Source: Thermoplasmata archaeon M9B2D (GTDB taxonomy: Archaea > Thermoplasmatota > E2 > DHVEG-1). From it: a DNA stretch of 26,854 bases. Below, piece by piece: positions 22,714-26,854 of this stretch. The stretch lies in assembly GCA_002900555.1 (NCBI GenBank), contig MUGD01000015.1:1-26854 (forward strand), read 5' to 3'. A program made the position numbers and the translations under genes. The notes beneath the pieces are model-generated. The model was not told the origin of the DNA, ran no database searches, and was given only the letters and a program-made list of their open reading frames with translations. Position 1 is the first letter of the stretch, and each line of letters begins with the position of its first letter.

Positions 22714-23733
22714 TTATGGCTCAAGGATCACCTTGATGGAATCGCGTGCTGTTGCGACAAGGTGAAAACCCTTTGCCGCCTCTGAAAGAGGAAGTTTATG
22801 GGAAATCATGTCAACAACAGCGACTTTCTTTGATGCTATCAATTCTATCGCATGGGTGATATCCTCAGGGCTTCCAGCGTAGGTGGAGACCATGGTGATT
22901 TGTTTGTTCCATAGCTCGAACAACGGGAATGGGATGTCGACTCCTGGCTCTGTTGGCGCGAAGAATAGGACCGTCCCTCCGTCCTCTACAGACCGGAGAG
23001 CCGGCTGGACCGCTGACACGGCACCGGTGCAGAGAATCACAAGGTCCGCAAGTCTGCCCTCGTTGTGTTTCTTCACCTGTTCTATCACATTGTCCTTGGC
23101 ATGGATTACGAAATCTGCACCAAATCGTTTTGCCGCCTTCAACCGATAGTCCTCGACATCGGTTGCAAGAATCCTTCCAGCGTTCCATGCCTTGGCTAAT
23201 TTAATGTGAAGCAACCCTGAGATGCCGCTGCCGATCACAAGAACAGTCTGTCCTGCTTTCATCTGGGCGGTCTTCAAACCACGTACCACACAGGCTAACG
23301 GCTCAATGAACACCCCCTCGTCATAGGTCATCTCCTTTGGGAGGATAAAGACCCCCCGAACAACATTGATATCTGGGACACGCAGATATTCTGCAAAGCC
23401 CCCTGGATAGAAATTCGTGGAATGCAACGTGTGACAAAGGGTGTGCTGACCATGTACGCAAAACCGACACGTATCGCAGGGAACATGATGGGAGACAAAG
23501 ACCCGATCGCCGACCTTGTATTTCTTTATGTTCTTGCCGACTTGGACGATATCACCGGTAATTTCATGACCAAGGACTTTTGGTGCTTTTTTTATGCGGT
23601 ACCATTCCATGACGTCACTGCCGCAGATGCCGCTAGCTTTCACCTTCACTAAAAGTTCGTTGTCTGCAATAGAAGGAATCGGCATCTCCTCGATACGTAC
23701 ATCATTATTGTTGTAGTACATCGCGACTTTCAT
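22714..23733 (-). CDS. Zinc-dependent medium-chain alcohol/polyol dehydrogenase
   Basis: The 339-residue MDR protein resembles threonine/sorbitol dehydrogenases. Catalytic zinc ligands are C37 (GICGSD) and H56/E57 (GHE), with E144 nearby. The structural zinc site is C86, C89, C92 and C100 (CDTCRFC...C). The nucleotide-binding loop GSGISG is at 168-173, and the acidic D192 at the end of the second strand favours NAD(H). The substrate is not determinable. A TATA box (TTTATAAC, minus strand, 23758-23765) lies so close to the ATG at 23733 that the mRNA would have little or no leader. It is a single-gene unit. Confidence 0.9.
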   Translation of the reverse strand: MKVAMYYNNNDVRIEEMPIPSIADNELLVKVKASGICGSDVMEWYRIKKAPKVLGHEITGDIVQVGKNIKKYKVGDRVFVSHHVPCDTCRFCVHGQHTLCHTLHSTNFYPGGFAEYLRVPDINVVRGVFILPKEMTYDEGVFIEPLACVVRGLKTAQMKAGQTVLVIGSGISGLLHIKLAKAWNAGRILATDVEDYRLKAAKRFGADFVIHAKDNVIEQVKKHNEGRLADLVILCTGAVSAVQPALRSVEDGGTVLFFAPTEPGVDIPFPLFELWNKQITMVSTYAGSPEDITHAIELIASKKVAVVDMISHKLPLSEAAKGFHLVATARDSIKVILEP

Positions 23734-23757
23734 AGTGTTCGTAGTCCCTAAATGGTG

Positions 23758-23765
23758 TTATAAAC
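23758..23765 (-). promoter_or_regulatory. TATA box of the alcohol dehydrogenase gene
   Basis: The minus strand reads TTTATAAC, centred about 28 nt before the ATG, with no SD in between. Confidence 0.5.
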
Positions 23766-23831
23766 AAGTGTTTAATCAAATTTGTGACCTCGGTTTTTCG
23801 TAGTGAAAAGAAAGCAAAGCTTATTATAATA

Positions 23832-23853
23832 AATATATTACATGTAATATATT
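23832..23853. promoter_or_regulatory. Perfect 22-bp palindrome over the promoter of the arrestin-like gene
   Basis: AATATATTACA at 23832-23842 is followed immediately by its exact reverse complement at 23843-23853. The left arm overlaps the TATA-like AAATATATTA (23831-23840), and the right arm lies between it and the predicted start near 23862. This fits an operator bound by a dimeric repressor. Confidence 0.5.
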
Positions 23854-23876
23854 CAGAGAAGAGGAGTGAGGATACC

Positions 23877-24356
23877 GTGGGATTATTTGGACCGCGAAAA
23901 ATCATGGTAACTTTAGAGAAATACGATTACAAACCAGGGGACACCATCAAAGGGACAGTGACACTACAGTTGAAAAAACCAATGAACGCCCGTAAGCTGG
24001 ATGTGGGACTTATCGGTAGGAAAATTCAGCAACAGAGCGGCATTCGAGTCGGAATGCCTTCTGGTTCCCATACTAGTGGATATCACAAGACAACTGAATA
24101 TAGCACCATCTACGATTTCCGTATCCCTCTTGCAGGTGAACAAGAATACCTAGAAGGTTCGTATCCTTTTGAAATCAAGATACCGCCGACGATTCTACAA
24201 GGAGAAATAACGTCAGATGGGGGCATTGGCGCTGCGGTCAACATGCTTAGGGCATTAGGAGGGGTATCCTCCCGAATTGAATGGATGGTAATCGCCAGGC
24301 TTGATGTTCCCTTAAAACTCGATGTCAGTGCATCGCAAAAGATTGTTCTCTCATAA
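23877..24356 (+). CDS. Arrestin-like (Spo0M/Vps26-type) beta-sandwich protein
   Basis: The 159-residue protein begins GLFGPRKIMVTLEKYDYKPGDTIKGTVTLQLKKPMNARKLDVGLIG, the pattern of the N-terminal arrestin fold seen in archaeal and bacterial Spo0M-like proteins. The family binds partner proteins and has no known catalysis. A second strand set (YDFRIPLAGEQEYLEGSYPFEIKIPP) supports the sandwich. I chose GTG 23877 because GAGG lies 5-6 nt upstream and the family N-terminus begins there. The extension to 23784 would run through the palindrome and promoter. It is co-oriented with the next gene, 30 nt away, and both probably form an operon. Confidence 0.75.
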   Translation: MGLFGPRKIMVTLEKYDYKPGDTIKGTVTLQLKKPMNARKLDVGLIGRKIQQQSGIRVGMPSGSHTSGYHKTTEYSTIYDFRIPLAGEQEYLEGSYPFEIKIPPTILQGEITSDGGIGAAVNMLRALGGVSSRIEWMVIARLDVPLKLDVSASQKIVLS

Positions 24357-24386
24357 ACGAAAGACGTAAAAGGGGGTGATTGTTTA

Positions 24387-24830
24387 TTGGAGCACGTTAT
24401 GGTGATTAAGGCAATCAAACTAAAAACGATTGAGGCACGTCGGTACGTAGAGCCTGATGATAAGCCACGGCAAATCCGTATTGATCATAACAGCCAAATC
24501 TCCCAGGTCATGAATAACGCGGAAAAAACTCTCATAATCGAGTTCCAATACACCGCTAGTTATGGACCGATTGGCATGATTAAACTTGATGGGACCATGT
24601 TCTGTGAGGAAAACGAGGCAAAACAACTAGCCAAAGAATGGCAAACCACAAGAAAAATGCCTGACCAGTTCGCAAGCACCATCCATACCGCAATCATGCA
24701 TACCTGTGTCCCAGAGGCAGTTGGTATCGCCAAAGACCTTGGGTTGCCGCCACCAATCCCCCTACCGCAGGTTCGACTCGGCTCTGACCCTAAGAAAGGA
24801 CAAAGCCAAAGTGGGATAGAAGTCGCTTAA
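24387..24830 (+). CDS. Protein of unknown function downstream of the arrestin-like gene
   Basis: The 147-residue cytosolic protein is not assignable to a named family from sequence alone. A central strand pair LIIEFQYTASYGPIGMIKLDGTMFCEEN (49-76) precedes a long helical part (AKQLAKEWQTTRKMPDQFASTIHTAIMHTCVPEAVGIAKDLGLPP). It ends with a Pro-rich stretch (PPPIPLP) and a flexible charged tail. The layout is loosely like SecB-fold chaperone proteins, which is speculative. I use TTG 24387 because the strong SD GGGGGTGAT ends 6 nt upstream. The first ATG (24399) would be too far from it. Confidence 0.68.
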   Translation: MEHVMVIKAIKLKTIEARRYVEPDDKPRQIRIDHNSQISQVMNNAEKTLIIEFQYTASYGPIGMIKLDGTMFCEENEAKQLAKEWQTTRKMPDQFASTIHTAIMHTCVPEAVGIAKDLGLPPPIPLPQVRLGSDPKKGQSQSGIEVA

Positions 24831-24850
24831 TCGTTCCTTTCTATGGTACT

Positions 24851-24860
24851 TTTATATAAA
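24851..24860 (+). promoter_or_regulatory. TATA box of pyrH
   Basis: TTTATATAAA is centred 25 nt upstream of the ATG at 24881, so the transcript should start at or next to the start codon. Confidence 0.6.
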
Positions 24861-24880
24861 ACGAAGGGATACTCTGCGTG

Positions 24881-25555
24881 ATGAAAACCGTTGTCGTATC
24901 GATAGGAGGATCCGTGGTTCTTTCTCAAGAAGCAGATGTTCTTTTCCTAAAAAACCTCACAGCCCTTTTTAAAAAAATAAGTGACTTTTACAAACTGTTT
25001 GTCATCGTCGGTGGAGGAACCATTGCCAGAAGATACATCCAGCTTGGGCGTGATCTTGGGTTTGACGAGGACACCTTAGATCTCATAGGAATCGATGTGA
25101 CCAGAGTGAATGCGCGGATCATCACCAATCTCCTTGGCATCTCTAACAAGGGGATTCCTCATACAACAAACGACGCATTGAGTCTTGAGTCTCCGATTGT
25201 CGTCATGGGGGGGACAGACCCAAAACATAGCACGGATCTTGTTGGTGCGGAGCTTGCTGAGAAAACCCATGCAGTACGTTTTGTCAATGCAACGAACGTG
25301 GATGGCATCTACGATAAAGACCCAAATGCATACAAGGACGCAAAGCAACTCAAGGAAGTATCAATTGACCAGTTGATTGAACAATATGGCACGACATGGA
25401 AGGCTGCAGGGAAAAATATCTTCATGGATGAACCTGCATTAGAAATAATAAAACGAGCGAAGATCCCAACGTTTATTGTCAATGGAAAACGGCTCGACCA
25501 GCTGGAAAAAGCGCTGACCGGTCAATCGTTTGATGGAACAAAAATCCTTGTCTAG
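24881..25555 (+). CDS. pyrH: UMP kinase, archaeal type
   Basis: The 224-residue amino-acid-kinase-fold protein converts UMP to UDP. Family features are SIGGSVV near the N-terminus, IVGGGTIARRYI (about 42-53), the archaeal segment DLIGIDVTRVNARII, TTNDAL, and VMGGTDPKHSTD, which binds the nucleotide. DGIYDKDP marks the ATP site. No N-terminal regulatory extension is present. The ATG at 24881 fits leaderless transcription. A GTG one codon earlier is possible but less likely. It converges with ftsY, leaving only 2 nt between the stop codons. Confidence 0.93.
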   Translation: MKTVVVSIGGSVVLSQEADVLFLKNLTALFKKISDFYKLFVIVGGGTIARRYIQLGRDLGFDEDTLDLIGIDVTRVNARIITNLLGISNKGIPHTTNDALSLESPIVVMGGTDPKHSTDLVGAELAEKTHAVRFVNATNVDGIYDKDPNAYKDAKQLKEVSIDQLIEQYGTTWKAAGKNIFMDEPALEIIKRAKIPTFIVNGKRLDQLEKALTGQSFDGTKILV

Positions 25556-25557
25556 GG

Positions 25558-26769
25558 CTATTTCTCAAAAATATGCTGCATCCATTCAGGATTGAACGGT
25601 ATCTGGTCCTCGTATCCCTGACCGACCCCGATGAATAGCAACGGTTTGCCGATGGTATATGCAATGGAAAGTGAACTTCCCCCTTTTGCATCCGCATCGA
25701 CCTTTGTTAAAATCACCCCGTCGATGCCGACGACCTCATTGAACCGTTTCGCCTGCTCGACCGCGTCATTGCCTGATAACGCGTCGCCGACGAAGATGAT
25801 CATGTCTGGTTTTGCGACCCGTTTTATCTTCGCCATCTCGTCCATAAGGTTGGAGTTTGTCTGCATCCGACCAGCGGTATCGAGAAGGACCACATCCTTG
25901 TGTTTTGCCTTCGCATGCTCAATGGCATCGTAGGCGACTGCAGCTGGATCAGCACCAGACCCATGTTTGATGATTTTCACGCCAAGCGTATCTGCATGGA
26001 TTGAGAGTTGCTCGATTGCACCGGCACGGAACGTGTCGCCAGCTGCCATCACACAGGTCTTTCCCTGTTTTTGCAGCTGAAACGCAATCTTCGCAATAGA
26101 AAGTGTCTTACCTGTGCCGTTCACCCCGACGAACATGATCACCACTGGTTTTTTCCGCTCATCGATGAATCTCTGGAAATCAAAGTCACTGGACTTTAGC
26201 ACATGGCCAATTGCGTTTTTTAAGACCGTTTCGACAAGGTCCCCTGCTTTGCCTTTGTCGAAGGGGACTTTCCGTATCTCCTGTTTGACGTCTTTTTTTA
26301 TCGAGTCGATCACTGTATATGCGACATCAGCTTCCAACAGTCCCATCTCTAGGTCCCAGAGAAGGTCATCAAGTTTCTTCTCATCAATCGTCCAGGATGG
26401 TTTTTTCTCGGCTCCGACGGTCTCTTCGATACGTTTTCTGGTTTGTAAGGCCCGTTGAAGTTCGCTTTCAATGCTTTCCTCGATTTGTTTGTCTATCTGT
26501 TTGTCCCGCTGTTTTTTTTCTTCGCTGACTGGTTTTTGAGCACGAAGTGCTCGTTTGCGTGTCACGACTGGTTTAGGCTCCGTTTTTCCCTCTGGAACAG
26601 TGGGTTTGGTTTCTCTAGGTGGCACCGGTGGGCTGACGTGCCCAAGTTGTTTTTCAGGTTCCTTTTGAAGTTTTTTTTCTAGTTTCTCTTCTTTTTTCAG
26701 CTCAGATTCTATTTCTGCTTCGATGTTTTTTTCAAAGAGTTTCAGTTTCTTTTTAAGAAAATCAAACAT
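25558..26769 (-). CDS. ftsY: Signal recognition particle receptor FtsY
   Basis: The 403-residue SRP GTPase receptor targets ribosome-SRP complexes to the membrane translocon. A long Lys/Glu-rich A-domain (1-about 120) precedes the N domain and the G domain with GVNGTGKT (215-222), DTFRAGA (245-251), DTAGR (297-301) and TKVDADAKGG (355-364). The family-typical C-terminus QIPFNPEWM is intact. I chose the ATG at 26769 (MFDFLKKKL), which has GAGG 6 nt upstream. A TTG at 26781 would add four residues. It follows the prefoldin gene by 22 nt, an order common in archaea. Confidence 0.97.
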   Translation of the reverse strand: MFDFLKKKLKLFEKNIEAEIESELKKEEKLEKKLQKEPEKQLGHVSPPVPPRETKPTVPEGKTEPKPVVTRKRALRAQKPVSEEKKQRDKQIDKQIEESIESELQRALQTRKRIEETVGAEKKPSWTIDEKKLDDLLWDLEMGLLEADVAYTVIDSIKKDVKQEIRKVPFDKGKAGDLVETVLKNAIGHVLKSSDFDFQRFIDERKKPVVIMFVGVNGTGKTLSIAKIAFQLQKQGKTCVMAAGDTFRAGAIEQLSIHADTLGVKIIKHGSGADPAAVAYDAIEHAKAKHKDVVLLDTAGRMQTNSNLMDEMAKIKRVAKPDMIIFVGDALSGNDAVEQAKRFNEVVGIDGVILTKVDADAKGGSSLSIAYTIGKPLLFIGVGQGYEDQIPFNPEWMQHIFEK

Positions 26770-26791
26770 ATGAATCCTCAAATCAATGTTG

Positions 26792-26854
26792 TTATCGCTG
26801 TGTTTCTTCCATCATCTGCTGGGTTTTATGGGACAGTTGCTCCGCATCAGCTTG
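26792..26854 (-). CDS. pfdA: Prefoldin alpha subunit, C-terminal fragment (runs off the window)
   Basis: The last 20 codons of a minus-strand gene are visible, ending in TAA: QADAEQLSHKTQQMMEETQR. The helical, Gln/Glu-rich tail and the position directly upstream of ftsY are typical of archaeal prefoldin alpha, a subunit of the co-chaperone that hands unfolded proteins to the thermosome. The fragment is too short to prove the family by itself. Confidence 0.6.
   Translation of the reverse strand, partial: QADAEQLSHKTQQMMEETQR

Noticed and set aside
25553..25560. pyrH and ftsY stop codons only 2 nt apart, suggesting antisense overlap
   Set aside because: Tight convergence is common in compact archaeal genomes, and no special signal is visible there.

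Overview
The window reads as a chromosomal segment of an anaerobic euryarchaeon, most likely from the Thermoplasmata side of the tree; the lineage is inference, the domain is well supported. Archaeal markers are a prefoldin-alpha tail followed by ftsY, an archaeal-type UMP kinase, a DGGGP-synthase-type UbiA prenyltransferase, TATA-box promoters about 25 nt upstream of starts, and apparently leaderless first genes alongside operon-internal genes with strong GGAGG-type Shine-Dalgarno (SD) sites. Superoxide reductase, rubrerythrin and HypC/HypD point to an anaerobe with a [NiFe] hydrogenase. No tRNA, rRNA, CRISPR array, insertion sequence or transposase was seen.

Left part (1-8.5 kb): an AT-rich 538-nt stretch with no recognisable gene; a CapK/PaaK-like adenylate-forming enzyme; a secreted calcium-loop metalloprotease with an atypical zinc motif; a coupled pair (114-aa unknown plus B12-type radical SAM enzyme) behind a hairpin leader; an M18 aminopeptidase; a membrane-anchored PKD protein; and a small winged-helix regulator whose promoter carries a perfect 16-bp palindrome.

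Centre (8.6-14.8 kb, all minus strand): a tightly packed 12-gene stress and iron-sulfur cluster. In transcription order it holds a PerR-type Fur regulator, flavin reductase-rubredoxin, a small Cys-rich desulforedoxin-like protein, ferritin, a ferritin-like protein, rubrerythrin, a second ferritin-like protein, TusA-like, DsrE-like, an IscS homologue, IscU and desulfoferrodoxin. It combines iron storage, peroxide and superoxide reduction, electron carriers, sulfur carriers and a cluster scaffold. The IscS homologue has Asp in place of the PLP-binding lysine, so sulfur may come from the TusA/DsrE proteins or from sulfide. A PerR-box-like 7-1-7 palindrome with two more half-sites placed symmetrically lies between perR and a divergent membrane protein gene.

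Right part (14.8-26.9 kb): a two-repeat membrane protein; hypD and hypC overlapping by one base; a cupin divergent from purQ; a secreted PAF-acetylhydrolase-like lipase with four 15-residue repeats, followed by a Nudix hydrolase; a lipid cluster (UbiA prenyltransferase, SEC59/VTE5-type polyprenol kinase, thymidylate-kinase-like protein); a zinc alcohol dehydrogenase; an arrestin-like protein plus an unknown conserved-looking protein behind a perfect 22-bp palindrome; pyrH; and convergent ftsY with the end of a prefoldin alpha gene.
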